From the NCBI RefSeq assembly GCF_025147465.1, contig NZ_JALXOZ010000004.1:1-64000 (forward strand): 64,000 nt of DNA, written 5' to 3'. This document shows positions 38,941-50,162 of the stretch, in pieces. Source of the stretch: Dermabacter sp. p3-SID358. GTDB taxonomy: Bacteria; Actinomycetota; Actinomycetes; Actinomycetales; Dermabacteraceae. A program made the translations under genes and the position numbers. The notes below the pieces were generated by a model. That model made no database searches and was not told the origin of the DNA. It saw only the letters and a list, made by a program, of their open reading frames with translations. The first letter of the stretch is position 1; the number at the start of each line of letters is the position of its first letter.

Positions 38941-40079
38941 AAGGTCGCGTGTATCTCGATCACGCTGCGACAACCGCAGTTCGTCCGAGTGCACTCGAGG
39001 CGTACGTTGACGCCGCCCGGACTCTCGGTAACCCTTCGAGCCAGCACGCCTCAGGACGTCGCGTGCGCGGAGTTTTCGATGACGCCGTGGCCGAAATCGC
39101 CGACGTTCTCGGTGTTCCGCGCAGTTGGATCATCATGACGTCGGGGGGCACAGAGGCGGATAACCTCGCTCTGCGTGGGGTCGGCGGGCGCGTCGTGGGG
39201 CTTTCGACCGACCATCCCGCGGTCGTAGACACGGTGCGTGCTCTTGGAGGGGATCTTGCGCCCGTGGATTCCGACGGTCGCCTTGATCTCGCGGAAACCG
39301 AAAAACTTCTCGCGCCCGCCAACGGACGTGAGGCCGCAACCCTCGTGAGCGCGGCTCTCGTCAACAACGAAACGGGTGTCATACAGGACCTCGACGCACT
39401 TGCGGAACTGGCCTCGCGCTACGGCACCTTCGTGCATACCGATGCCGTGCAGGCCATGGCGCACATGGCGCCGCCCGACTTCTCGAAGGTTCCGCTTTGC
39501 TCAATCACGGGCCACAAAATCGGCGCCCCCGTGGGCGCGGGCCTACTCGTGGCCGATCCTTCCGTGAAGCTTTCGGCCTTCGGCGCGGGCGGCGGCCAAC
39601 AACGTGGGATTCGTTCGGGCACGCTCGATGCACCCCACGCGGCAGCCCTCGCCGTCGCGCTGCGCGAAAGCGCCGAAGAGCGCGCGAAGCGCGGGGCAGA
39701 GCGTGATGAGCTCGCCGAGCTGCTGCGAGAGAACATTCGCCGGATCGATCCGCGGGCCTTCTTCACCGCCGACAATGCGCCGCGGTCGCCGCACGTGATT
39801 CACGTGTGCTTCGAGGGTGCGGATCAGGATGCGATCTTGTTCCTCCTCGATCAAGAGGGGATCGACTGTTCAGCGGGGTCGGCGTGCCACGCGGGCGTCA
39901 CGCAAGCCTCGCATGTGCTGAGTGCGATGGGATATTCCGATGTGCTCATGCGGGGCGCGATCCGCTTCTCGCTCGGCTGGACGAGCACGAGGTCGGATGT
40001 CGAGGCTCTCGTGCGGGTTCTCCCCGGTGTGCTCGAGAAAGCACGTGCGGTTGCCTCGAATGGTGGAAAACTTTCGTGA
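38934..40079 (+). CDS. iscS: Cysteine desulfurase (NifS/IscS family)
   Basis: This 381-residue, PLP-dependent enzyme takes sulfur from cysteine as a protein persulfide. The PLP lysine is Lys195 in SITGHKIGAP, and the catalytic cysteine is Cys318 in SAGSACHAG. DHAATT and NNETGVIQD are family marks. The next gene, mnmA, uses this persulfide to thiolate tRNA, and the pair is adjacent in mycobacteria and streptomycetes too, so tRNA 2-thiolation is the likely main role; Fe-S assembly may be served by another enzyme. The ATG at 38934 overlaps the upstream gene by seven bases. Confidence 0.94.
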   Translation: MVEGRVYLDHAATTAVRPSALEAYVDAARTLGNPSSQHASGRRVRGVFDDAVAEIADVLGVPRSWIIMTSGGTEADNLALRGVGGRVVGLSTDHPAVVDTVRALGGDLAPVDSDGRLDLAETEKLLAPANGREAATLVSAALVNNETGVIQDLDALAELASRYGTFVHTDAVQAMAHMAPPDFSKVPLCSITGHKIGAPVGAGLLVADPSVKLSAFGAGGGQQRGIRSGTLDAPHAAALAVALRESAEERAKRGAERDELAELLRENIRRIDPRAFFTADNAPRSPHVIHVCFEGADQDAILFLLDQEGIDCSAGSACHAGVTQASHVLSAMGYSDVLMRGAIRFSLGWTSTRSDVEALVRVLPGVLEKARAVASNGGKLS

Positions 40080-40163
40080 GATGCCCCGCGCAGCATGTGT
40101 GCGTGTGGACTTCGCTTTGTACAGTGGAGAGCGTTTTCGAAATTCTCGAATGGAAGGTGCGAG

Positions 40164-41267
40164 GTGAAGGTTCTTGCCGCGATGAGTGGCGGCGTCGATT
40201 CGGCCGTGGCCGCGGCGCTCGCCGTTGAGCAGGGGCACGACGTCGTGGGCGTCCACATGGCGCTCTCAAAGAACCGTGAGCAGACCCGCAACGGTTCGCG
40301 CGGCTGCTGCACGGTTGAGGATGCCTCGGATGCGCGCCGCGCGGCCGATCACATCGGGATCCCCTACTACGTGTGGGACCTTTCGAACGACTTTCACGAC
40401 CTCGTCGTCGAGGATTTCCTCGAGGAGTATTCGCGAGGTCGTACCCCGAACCCGTGTGTGAGGTGCAATGAGCGCATTAAGTTCGCTGCGCTCATGGACC
40501 GCGCGCGCCTTCTTGGCTTCGATGCGGTATGCACGGGGCACTACGCTTCGGTGCGAAACGAGGGGCCCGGTGGGGCGCGCTCGCTCCATAGAAGCGCCAA
40601 TATGCAGAAGGATCAGAGCTACGTGCTTGCCGTGATGGGGCCCGAGGGCCTTGCGCGGTCGGTGTTTCCGCTCGGCAGTTTCGCCGATAAGGCCGAGGTA
40701 CGCGCGGAGGCGGATCGGCGAGGGCTCGGCGTGGGCCACAAACCCGATAGCTACGACATTTGCTTCATTCCCGATGGCGACACGCGTGGCTTTCTCGAGC
40801 GAGAACTCGGCGCGCAGCCCGGCGATATCATCGACGCCGATGGCCGCGTGCTTGGTGAACATTCGGGCACCTATGGCTTCACGGTTGGCCAGCGCAAGGG
40901 CCTCAACCTGGGCCGCCCGGCACCTGACGGCAAGCCGCGCTACGTGCTCGACGTGAAGCCCGAAACCCGCCAGGTCGTAGTCGGCGCGGCGGAGCTGCTT
41001 TCGACGCGCACCCTCGTCGCAAGCGAGGTCGTGCCGTTCGAGGATCTTGATTCTGGCCGCGAGGTTGAAGCACAGATTCGTGCGCACGGCGAGGCAATCC
41101 CGGGCGTCATCATGAGTGTTGAGTCCGGAGGCGATAACGAGAGCGGCATCGCGAGCCTCACGGTCGAACTCTCGAGGCCGATCCGAGGCGTCGCCCCGGG
41201 CCAGACCCTCGTGCTCTACTCGGGTGACCGCGTGCTCGCTTCGGCAACCCTCGACTCGCGCGCATGA
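40164..41267 (+). CDS. mnmA: tRNA-specific 2-thiouridylase
   Basis: This 367-residue enzyme adenylates and then thiolates U34 of tRNAs for Lys, Glu and Gln. The PP-loop is SGGVDSA at 8-14. The catalytic cysteines are Cys98 (NPCVRC) and Cys200 (DICFIPDG), which match the E. coli pair. GTVGQRKGLN-type sequence (FTVGQRKGLNLG) is present in the central domain. GTG 40164 has GGAAGG six bases upstream and begins right before the PP-loop; a longer frame back to 40095 has no support. The stop overlaps the next gene (ATGA). Confidence 0.95.
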   Translation: MKVLAAMSGGVDSAVAAALAVEQGHDVVGVHMALSKNREQTRNGSRGCCTVEDASDARRAADHIGIPYYVWDLSNDFHDLVVEDFLEEYSRGRTPNPCVRCNERIKFAALMDRARLLGFDAVCTGHYASVRNEGPGGARSLHRSANMQKDQSYVLAVMGPEGLARSVFPLGSFADKAEVRAEADRRGLGVGHKPDSYDICFIPDGDTRGFLERELGAQPGDIIDADGRVLGEHSGTYGFTVGQRKGLNLGRPAPDGKPRYVLDVKPETRQVVVGAAELLSTRTLVASEVVPFEDLDSGREVEAQIRAHGEAIPGVIMSVESGGDNESGIASLTVELSRPIRGVAPGQTLVLYSGDRVLASATLDSRA

Positions 41268-42352
41268 GTACACGGGAGGGAGCGACCGCCCCGCTCCTCA
41301 CGGTTTTTTCCGACGGCACCCTCGCACTCAACGAGACCACATCTGACCTCGAAGCTGGGCCATTCCTCGGGCGCTTCGAGCACATGCGTTCCCTTCTCGG
41401 CTCGAGTCTCGAAGCGGGAATTGAAGCGGAACCGTCGCTCGCGCTCGGCGGCGCGGGACCCTTCGATCACGTGCTTCCCGCGAGCCTCGCGATGCTACCG
41501 GTTTCGGGCGATCTCGCGCCCTATGGCTGGAGGATCGGGCCGGGAGAGGGCACGCGCTGGCGTGCGAGCCACGATGCGGCCGTCGCGCGCCTTGATGCAG
41601 CGAGGCTCGCCTTTTTCGGTTACGAAGGGCCGCTGAGCTTTGTTCGCCTTGGGCCCGTCTCGCTCGCCTCCTCGGTTTTCACCTCTTCCGGTGAACTCGC
41701 ACTTGCCGACTCGGGACTCGTGCGTGAGTTACCCGCGTTGATTGCCGAGGGGATCGGCACCGAAGCCGCGCTGCTCGCGGAGCGGGTTTCGGGCGCGAGG
41801 CCGCGTGTCATGCTCGATGAACGCGGCGCCCTGAAAGCAGTGGAGGGGCGCGTGCGCACCGCCTCGGGATACCGTTTTCATCCCGCGATCGGTCGCACCG
41901 CGCTCACGGATCTCTTCGCCGCGTGCGTGAGCGCGATGCAAGAGCGGGGACTCGATGGTGAGCATGTCACTCTCGCCGTGGACTCGCGCGTGGGCATCGT
42001 ACGCGCAGCACTCGATGCGGGCGTGCGAAGCATTGCCCTCGATCCGCTTTCACGCGATCTAGCTGCCGTGGGTGGGGCGTGGGAAGCCCTCGGCGAGGCA
42101 CGTGAAAGGGGCGTCGACGTTCGCTTCCTCGCGACGGCTGGCGCGGTCGAAGCAACCATGCGGCACGTGCTCGGTGCTTGGCACGAACTTGGGTACTCCC
42201 TCAAAGAGGCGCGGGGGCTTGCTTATGCCGTGACGAGACGCAGGGCCGCCGATCCAGCTCGCGAGCAAGGTCCTGCTGCGTACGTGCGTGCGAGCGACAT
42301 GGACGAAATTATGCACGCCGCACCAGGGTACGCAGAGCGCGTGAGCGACTAG
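41264..42352 (+). CDS. MetE-like (cobalamin-independent methionine synthase-related) protein
   Basis: This 362-residue protein should adopt a UROD/MetE-like barrel. Its place between mnmA and ligA matches a conserved actinobacterial gene often annotated as methionine synthase. It is half the length of MetE, and I find only one cysteine (in LFAACVSAM) and no HxC motif, so the zinc ligands needed for methyl transfer appear to be missing; methionine synthesis is doubtful. The name therefore rests on synteny more than on motifs. The ATG overlaps the mnmA stop, implying co-translation and perhaps a link to tRNA or sulfur metabolism. Confidence 0.6.
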   Translation: MSTREGATAPLLTVFSDGTLALNETTSDLEAGPFLGRFEHMRSLLGSSLEAGIEAEPSLALGGAGPFDHVLPASLAMLPVSGDLAPYGWRIGPGEGTRWRASHDAAVARLDAARLAFFGYEGPLSFVRLGPVSLASSVFTSSGELALADSGLVRELPALIAEGIGTEAALLAERVSGARPRVMLDERGALKAVEGRVRTASGYRFHPAIGRTALTDLFAACVSAMQERGLDGEHVTLAVDSRVGIVRAALDAGVRSIALDPLSRDLAAVGGAWEALGEARERGVDVRFLATAGAVEATMRHVLGAWHELGYSLKEARGLAYAVTRRRAADPAREQGPAAYVRASDMDEIMHAAPGYAERVSD

Positions 42353-42379
42353 CGCACGCGAGGCCAAATTCCGCCTGTG

Positions 42380-42961
42380 CTACTCCTCGCCCTTGCGGGG
42401 GAAAAGAAGCCACCAGAGCGCCCCGAGGACCACGAGAATCGTCACGAGGATGATGAGGCTCGGAATCGCCCTGGCGCGCATAAACATCATCGGAATGAGA
42501 GCGAGCATCAGGAGCGCTGCGGCAAGGCAAAACACGAGCGTGAGCGCACCTAGAACCCGCGCTATCGCGCGCCTACTCGCATGCCCGTGCGCGGGTGTGC
42601 GCGCGGCGATCGCCCACAGTGAATGCGAAGCGAGCAACAGTGCAGCGAGTGCGATGGCCGAGGCCGGCGCGAGTGGCGGCGAAGCCCAAAGGGCGAAAAG
42701 CCACGCGGCGAAAGTCAAGAGCCCAGCCTCGGAGCCTGGCTGGGGCAACTGGAACAGATTGAGGGCGGCAAGCGTAATGAAAGGGAGGATAAGCCCCATC
42801 GTGAGCGGGTCCTCGAAGCCGCTCGTCGCATCGGAGGCCACGAGGATCGCTGCAGCGAGCTGAGCAGCGAGCGCCCCGAGGCGCACGCACCATTGAGTTC
42901 GCGATATCACCCGAAGAAGGTCGATCGCGTCGAGGAGGTGATCGGCGAGGTTTCGAATCAC
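42380..42961 (-). CDS. Polytopic membrane protein at the end of the second MoxR operon
   Basis: From GTG 42961 (GTGA overlap with the DUF58 stop, GGGAGG upstream) the protein has 193 residues and about five or six hydrophobic helices (near 28-45, 53-72, 78-98, 101-120, 135-160 and 165-185). It contains no motif I can name. It is the last gene of the run 46419 to 42380 and converges with the MetE-like gene; no terminator hairpin is visible in the 27-base gap. Confidence 0.75.
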   Translation of the reverse strand: MIRNLADHLLDAIDLLRVISRTQWCVRLGALAAQLAAAILVASDATSGFEDPLTMGLILPFITLAALNLFQLPQPGSEAGLLTFAAWLFALWASPPLAPASAIALAALLLASHSLWAIAARTPAHGHASRRAIARVLGALTLVFCLAAALLMLALIPMMFMRARAIPSLIILVTILVVLGALWWLLFPRKGEE

Positions 42962-44187
42962 AACGCCTCCCTGAGGCTGCGCACGGGAATGCCGCGCCGT
43001 TCGAGGTCGGCGATGACAAAGCGCCGCTCGAAGCCGCGAATTGCCCACGCTTCGTCCCACAGGTGTGGATCCTCAAGCCCGCGAGTCCGTCGCAAAGGCG
43101 CACCCGTGAGCTGCGAAATATCCGTGAGCTCGGCGGGTAGCGTGTCGATGATGGTGAGATCCGCTCCGTGTGCGCGCATGAGGCCGAGCTGCCCGATGAA
43201 TTCCTCACTCAAAAGCGGTGAGCACGCGATCGTGAGCGTTCCCGACCGGAGAGGTGGGGTTCGGGGCAGACGAGGCGACACAGACTTGTCGCGTGAGACC
43301 CCTGAGAGTGCTTCGAGGATTCGCCTCATGTGACGCTCTCCCGTGCCGAACGGGATCGAGCCAATGAGGGTACCCGCATCGTGGAGCGCAACGCGGTCGC
43401 CAAGCGCGAGGTAGTGGCGCGCGAGCACAGTCGCCGCCTCAACGCTTATGTCGAGGCTGGACGCACGTCCGTCGCCGGGCTCGGCACCGATGGGGCGGAT
43501 ATCGGCCATCGTGTCGACGACAATGAGAACGTCGGTATCGCGTTCCGAAAACGTTTCGTTCGTGTGAAGGGCACCGCGGCGCGAAGTCACACGCCAATTG
43601 ATCGCCTTGAGGCGATCGCCCGGGCGATAGCGGCGGATGTCGGCGAGGGCCGTGCCCGAACCCTTTGAGCGGGAGGCGTGCGGCCCGCTTACACCGAGAA
43701 CATGCTCGAGATTGAGGGGCCGTGGTTTCAAGGCCGCGCCGGCAACAGCGGAAATCTTACGTGCTTCGTGGCGCTGGTAGCGTCGGAACGCCCCGAGCGC
43801 GTCCGTTTCCTGCACCGTGAACGGCCCGAATTCGTGCGTGCCCCACACGCGCGGCTTTGCGTCCACGCGCGCGGATTCGCCATCAGTCGTGACTGCCCAC
43901 CGAGGCGAGTACTCGAGTCCGTCCTTCATGCGTACTGCCACGGTCACGAGCGTGCCTCGCGCGCCCCGAGCCGTTGCCACGACGCTCTCGCCCTCGTGAA
44001 CTTTGGCCTCGGCGGCCTCGAGCGTCGCAGGTGTGTCGCTACGCGGGCGGAGGGCATGCGCAACCGCGACCCACGCGAGCAGTGCGCACCCCACGAGGAG
44101 CGCGTCGAGCCGCGAGCCGAGAATGCCGTATAGCACGAATGCCGCCGAGGCGAGCACCGCGCGCGTATAGGCCTGGGTTCTGTGCAT
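42958..44187 (-). CDS. DUF58 membrane protein of the second MoxR operon
   Basis: From ATG 44187, two bases after the moxR stop, the protein has 409 residues. Two N-terminal helices (about 9-45) are followed by a beta-rich domain and the DUF58 signature IRRYRPGDRLKAINWRVTSR, with a von Willebrand-like ending (LIVVDTMADI). The membrane anchor and length distinguish it from the soluble DUF58 of the first locus, so the two are not a recent duplication. A longer upstream frame would lie inside moxR. Confidence 0.88.
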   Translation of the reverse strand: MHRTQAYTRAVLASAAFVLYGILGSRLDALLVGCALLAWVAVAHALRPRSDTPATLEAAEAKVHEGESVVATARGARGTLVTVAVRMKDGLEYSPRWAVTTDGESARVDAKPRVWGTHEFGPFTVQETDALGAFRRYQRHEARKISAVAGAALKPRPLNLEHVLGVSGPHASRSKGSGTALADIRRYRPGDRLKAINWRVTSRRGALHTNETFSERDTDVLIVVDTMADIRPIGAEPGDGRASSLDISVEAATVLARHYLALGDRVALHDAGTLIGSIPFGTGERHMRRILEALSGVSRDKSVSPRLPRTPPLRSGTLTIACSPLLSEEFIGQLGLMRAHGADLTIIDTLPAELTDISQLTGAPLRRTRGLEDPHLWDEAWAIRGFERRFVIADLERRGIPVRSLREAL

Positions 44188-44189
44188 AC

Positions 44190-45155
44190 TCAGGCAGTCG
44201 CCTCGGGTGCTTCGACGCGCGTGAGGATCGCGTCGATCACGCTTGACGGTGAAATGTCCTGAAGCCACAGCTCGGGCCGGATGACGACTCGGTGCTCGAG
44301 ACACGCGTGGGCAAGCGCCTTGATGTCCTCCGGGATCACGAACTCGCGGCCGCAGATAAGCGCGAGGGCGCGCGCACACTGGATGAGGGCGAGGGAGCCG
44401 CGAGGTGAGGACCCCATTGCCGTTTCGCTGTGCTCGCGAGTCTCGCGCACGAGTGCGACAGCGTAGCGGCCCACGGGTTCACCGACGTGGATAGCTTCAA
44501 CCGAGCGCTGGAGCTTCTCGAGTTCCCCTGCCTTGAGCACGCGTGCAACGTCGATGTTCTCCTCGCGGCGCTCTATGCGTCTAGCGATCACGTCCCATTC
44601 GTCGTCCGCGCTTGGATAACCGAAAGTGAGGCGCATGAGGAAGCGGTCGAGCTGTGCTTCGGGCAGAGGGTAGGTGCCCTCGGTTTCGACGGGGTTCGCG
44701 GTTGCGAGCACGTGGAAGGGATGCGGGAGAGCGTGGGTCGTGCCTTCGATGCTCACCTGGTGCTCCTGCATCGCTTCGAGGAGTGCGGCCTGGGTTTTCG
44801 GTGGTGTGCGGTTGATTTCGTCGGCGAGCAGCAGCCCAGTGAACACCGGGCCTGGCCGAAACTCGAATTCGTTCGTTTGCTGGTTGAAAACCTCGGAGCC
44901 CGTGAGGTCGGCTGGCAGAAGGTCGGGTGTGAACTGGGCGCGCCGGAACTCGAGGCCGAGGGCGAGGGCAAAGGACCTGGCCGTGAGGGTTTTGCCAAGG
45001 CCCGGGTAGTCCTCGAGGAGCACGTGCCCACCCGCGAGGATGCCGGCGAGGAGCTTCGTGAGCGCCTCACGCTTGCCAACGACGGCGCGCTCCGTTTCAT
45101 CGAGGATGCACGCGCTGAGAGCGGCGGCCTCGCGTGGGGTGAAGGTGTCGGTCAT
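44190..45155 (-). CDS. MoxR-family AAA+ ATPase (second locus)
   Basis: This 321-residue ATPase has Walker A DYPGLGKTL at 49-57, Walker B LLLADEINR and the signature NPVETEGTYPLPEAQLDRFL. It is shorter than the first MoxR and lacks its Gly/Pro-rich N-terminus; the two share the fold but differ throughout. The partners here are a DUF4129 lipoprotein-like protein and a two-helix protein upstream, and DUF58 and a polytopic protein downstream. That set resembles the MoxR-DUF58-DUF4129 clusters of actinobacteria, where transglutaminase-like genes are often nearby; none is seen here. Confidence 0.93.
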   Translation of the reverse strand: MTDTFTPREAAALSACILDETERAVVGKREALTKLLAGILAGGHVLLEDYPGLGKTLTARSFALALGLEFRRAQFTPDLLPADLTGSEVFNQQTNEFEFRPGPVFTGLLLADEINRTPPKTQAALLEAMQEHQVSIEGTTHALPHPFHVLATANPVETEGTYPLPEAQLDRFLMRLTFGYPSADDEWDVIARRIERREENIDVARVLKAGELEKLQRSVEAIHVGEPVGRYAVALVRETREHSETAMGSSPRGSLALIQCARALALICGREFVIPEDIKALAHACLEHRVVIRPELWLQDISPSSVIDAILTRVEAPEATA

Positions 45156-45706
45156 GGCTTCTCCTTGGCGTGGGTGGCGGGGGCGGTGAGTCGCGTGTAC
45201 TCGCGATCGAGGTCGTGAAGCGCCGCGACGAGCGTGCGGCGAGTGAGCCGCGCTTGGCGGCCCCGCGGGTCTGGGGCATCGGCTCGGGAACGGCCTTCAT
45301 GGGCGAGGGAAATGAGGTCCGACGTCTGCTGCGCGAGCGCGAGGTCTTCTCCGCGCGTGGTGGCGAGCGTCTCGAGTTCGCGGGCGATGTCGCTCAGATA
45401 TGTTGCGGGAAGGCGCGGGCCCTGCCTTTTCGTCTCAATTGTGCGGAAGAGATCGTCCTCGATCCGCCGCACGCGGCGATCCTTCGCTGCCTCGAGTTCC
45501 GGCGTTGCGCGGTACAGCACGCGCGGAAACTCGGGGGAGGGGCTTCCCGCGAATCCAGAGGCGCTGAGTTCACGCACGATGAGGGCCCCGAGCGTCAACA
45601 GGAGCGCGTAGCCAAGATTGAGGCGCACGCCGACGGCGTGCAGCACGAGAACGACCGCAACCGTGACGGCCGCAGTCAGGGTGAAGGTGAGAGCGGGGCG
45701 TTTCAC
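45152..45706 (-). CDS. Two-helix membrane protein of the second MoxR operon
   Basis: This 184-residue protein has two adjacent N-terminal membrane helices (about 7-24 and 29-45) and a cytoplasmic helical domain rich in Arg and Glu that probably forms a coiled coil (residues 65-175). I recognise no family motif. Overlaps with both neighbours (45703-45706 and 45152-45155) tie it to the operon. It may be a scaffold between the lipoprotein and the ATPase. Confidence 0.7.
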   Translation of the reverse strand: MKRPALTFTLTAAVTVAVVLVLHAVGVRLNLGYALLLTLGALIVRELSASGFAGSPSPEFPRVLYRATPELEAAKDRRVRRIEDDLFRTIETKRQGPRLPATYLSDIARELETLATTRGEDLALAQQTSDLISLAHEGRSRADAPDPRGRQARLTRRTLVAALHDLDREYTRLTAPATHAKEKP

Positions 45707-46419
45707 GAGGGGGCACCGCCCCTGTGGGAAGCCTCGAGCTCGCCGCTCAAAAGGCGCAGTAAGCCCTTCGCTTCGTCGAGTTCAGTGGTGGAAGTTCCGC
45801 CACTCGAGTAACGCTCGGCGCGATAGAGCTCCGCGAGGCGTGCGAGGTGGGAATCGTCGAGCCCTACGGATCCCACGACGCGCTGCACGAACTCGCTCGA
45901 CGTTTCGTAGGAATGGCGGCCGTGGCCCTCGGCCGTGAGGCGTGCCTCGATCGCGAGCCACGCCGCGACGATCGGCTTGTCGCCGTCCAAGTGCTGCTCG
46001 AGCGCCGTCGCGGCATCCTCGAGTGAAGCAGCGACGGCGGAGGGTTCGACCTCAAGCGGCGTCTCGTCGATGTCAGTTTCCTTCGCGAGCGCCCGCTTCG
46101 AGCGCCACGCGCGAAGGCCCACGCGTATGAGGAGGACGAGGAGGAATAGGCCCGCGATCGCGAGCAGAGTCCACACGAGAACTTCGAGGGCGGGCCCGAA
46201 CGGATTATCCTCACTGGGTTGATACTGCTCAAACGTTCCCGAAATTTCGGTGTTGACGTGCGCTTTTTCGCTCGTCTCACTTTCCCGGGGGAAAACGTCG
46301 AAAGGGGTGGGACTGCCGCCGATCTCCACGAGAGGGGGCATGTGCGCGGCTGCAGCACACCCAAAGAGCAGCGCACAGGCGAGTGCAATCAGGGCGGGAA
46401 GGAGGCGCTTAGTCTTCAT
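45703..46419 (-). CDS. DUF4129-type membrane protein with possible lipobox
   Basis: This 238-residue protein starts with a hydrophobic signal ending LLFGCA (Cys21), a plausible lipobox. An exported segment of about 55 residues follows, then a membrane helix (about 78-102) and a C-terminal cytoplasmic domain. That domain has the pattern AWLAIEARLTAEGHGRHSYE-TSSEFVQRV typical of DUF4129, a domain common beside MoxR/DUF58 genes. It is the first gene of the operon, diverging from the membrane-protein gene at 46578. Confidence 0.8.
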   Translation of the reverse strand: MKTKRLLPALIALACALLFGCAAAAHMPPLVEIGGSPTPFDVFPRESETSEKAHVNTEISGTFEQYQPSEDNPFGPALEVLVWTLLAIAGLFLLVLLIRVGLRAWRSKRALAKETDIDETPLEVEPSAVAASLEDAATALEQHLDGDKPIVAAWLAIEARLTAEGHGRHSYETSSEFVQRVVGSVGLDDSHLARLAELYRAERYSSGGTSTTELDEAKGLLRLLSGELEASHRGGAPS

Positions 46420-46577
46420 CGAGATTTTCCCTCCAGCCCGCGCTCTTCGGTGCGTCCACGGCGCAGCAATATACGTCCCGGAATCCTATACCGGAGCCCT
46501 GAATGGGATGCTCGCGCCGGTGATCGTGTGAAATATTTGAAGGGAACGCACGTGAGCGAGACACGCGAGGAGAGGCG

Positions 46578-47426
46578 ATGAACCACAGTGGCTGGGCTCT
46601 CGACGACGACGCGCCCATGACGGCGCGCCTCACGGTTGCCTTCGCCTTCACGGTGGCTGCGGGACTATCCGTACTCTTCACGATCGTGTGGCTTCTCAGC
46701 GATGGCTTGAGTGCCGACATCTCGCTTGGTGGACTCATCGCCCCGCTTATGCTCGGAATCTTCATCGCGGTTGCCGGTGCGGTGTATGACGCGACGTGCG
46801 GGCGTTTGCCGTTTGCATGGATGTGCGTCGTTGTCGCCGCGAGCATCCTTGTCCTCGCACTTGTGGGTGCGAAAATCTTTGAGCTCTCGACTAGCCAGCG
46901 GTATTCCCTTTCGCCGTTTGTCTACCTCATCGGCGTACCCGTGTACGGCGCTCTCGCGTGGGCCACTCTCGCCATCTGGCCCGCGCCAAAGAAGCAAGAG
47001 CAGCGGCTCTTCGGCCCGGGCGAGAACCGGGGCGACTGGCGCGAAGAATTCATTCGCGCCGCACGCGTACGCGGCGACCTCACAGAAAAGCACATCGAGG
47101 AGCTCGCGAACGACGCGTACGCGCGCGCCGAGGCTGCACACCGGAGCGTGGGGGAGGAATGCGGCGATCCCGTGCGCTACGCGCGTAACCTCCCGAAAGA
47201 CCGCGCGACGGCCGCAAGGCGCAAGCTTTATTTCCAGCTTGCACTCGTGGCGCTCGCTGGCATCGTGTTTTTCTTGAGCATGAGCGGGGAGACAAAGAGC
47301 GCCTTTGGCATCGGTGCGCTCACGCTGTGGCTCGCCATCGTTGCGGTGGGTGCGCTCTCCTCGTTCTTCCTGTGGCGAAAAGCGGAGCGCGAGCAGGAAG
47401 GTGAAGCGGAGCGGACCGTAGACTGA
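46578..47426 (+). CDS. Membrane protein of unknown function upstream of ligA
   Basis: I do not recognise this family. The 282-residue protein has four hydrophobic helices in the first 130 residues (about 18-42, 48-70, 74-95 and 110-130), a charged cytoplasmic segment (about 133-213) and two more helices (about 215-235 and 240-262). The segment contains NRGDWREEFIRAARVRGD and EELANDAYARAEAAHRS and is probably helical. ATG 46578 has GAGGAGAGG upstream. It ends five bases before the ligA start, so the two are probably co-transcribed. Confidence 0.75.
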   Translation: MNHSGWALDDDAPMTARLTVAFAFTVAAGLSVLFTIVWLLSDGLSADISLGGLIAPLMLGIFIAVAGAVYDATCGRLPFAWMCVVVAASILVLALVGAKIFELSTSQRYSLSPFVYLIGVPVYGALAWATLAIWPAPKKQEQRLFGPGENRGDWREEFIRAARVRGDLTEKHIEELANDAYARAEAAHRSVGEECGDPVRYARNLPKDRATAARRKLYFQLALVALAGIVFFLSMSGETKSAFGIGALTLWLAIVAVGALSSFFLWRKAEREQEGEAERTVD

Positions 47427-47430
47427 GTGA

Positions 47431-49845
<2,415 letters not shown>

Positions 49846-49853
49846 CGCCTAGA

Positions 49854-50159
49854 ATGGATGCCATGCCAGCAATGAGTTCTGAAGAAGTCGCACGCCTGGC
49901 GTCCCTCGCTCGCATTGAGCTCACCGACGACGAGATCGCTCGCTTTGCGGGCGAATTCGACGCCATCTTGGACGCCGTTGCGTCCGTGAGCGAAGTGGCG
50001 AGTGATGACGTCCCGGCCACCAGCCACCCGATTCCCATGACCAACGTGTTCCGTAAGGACGAGGTCACGGAAACCCTCACGCAGGAAGAGGCCCTTTCCG
50101 GTGCGCCCGAGGCCGCCGATGGTCGCTTCGTTGTTCCGCAGATTTTGGGGGAGGAGTAA
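49854..50159 (+). CDS. gatC: Asp/Glu-tRNA amidotransferase subunit C
   Basis: This 101-residue protein wraps around GatA and GatB and stabilises the amidotransferase, which converts Glu-tRNA(Gln) and Asp-tRNA(Asn) to the amides. SSEEVARLASLARIELTDDEIARF (broken here only by naming) is the classical N-terminal helix, and the C-terminus VPQILGEE is also typical. In-frame ATGs lie at 49854, 49863 and 49872; none has a strong ribosome site, and the last would start exactly at the conserved helix. It is followed by gatA after three bases. Confidence 0.93.
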   Translation: MDAMPAMSSEEVARLASLARIELTDDEIARFAGEFDAILDAVASVSEVASDDVPATSHPIPMTNVFRKDEVTETLTQEEALSGAPEAADGRFVVPQILGEE

Positions 50160-50162
50160 CCG

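Noticed and set aside
42353..42379. A terminator between the convergent MetE-like gene and the second MoxR operon
   Set aside because: The gap is only 27 bases and contains no inverted repeat.
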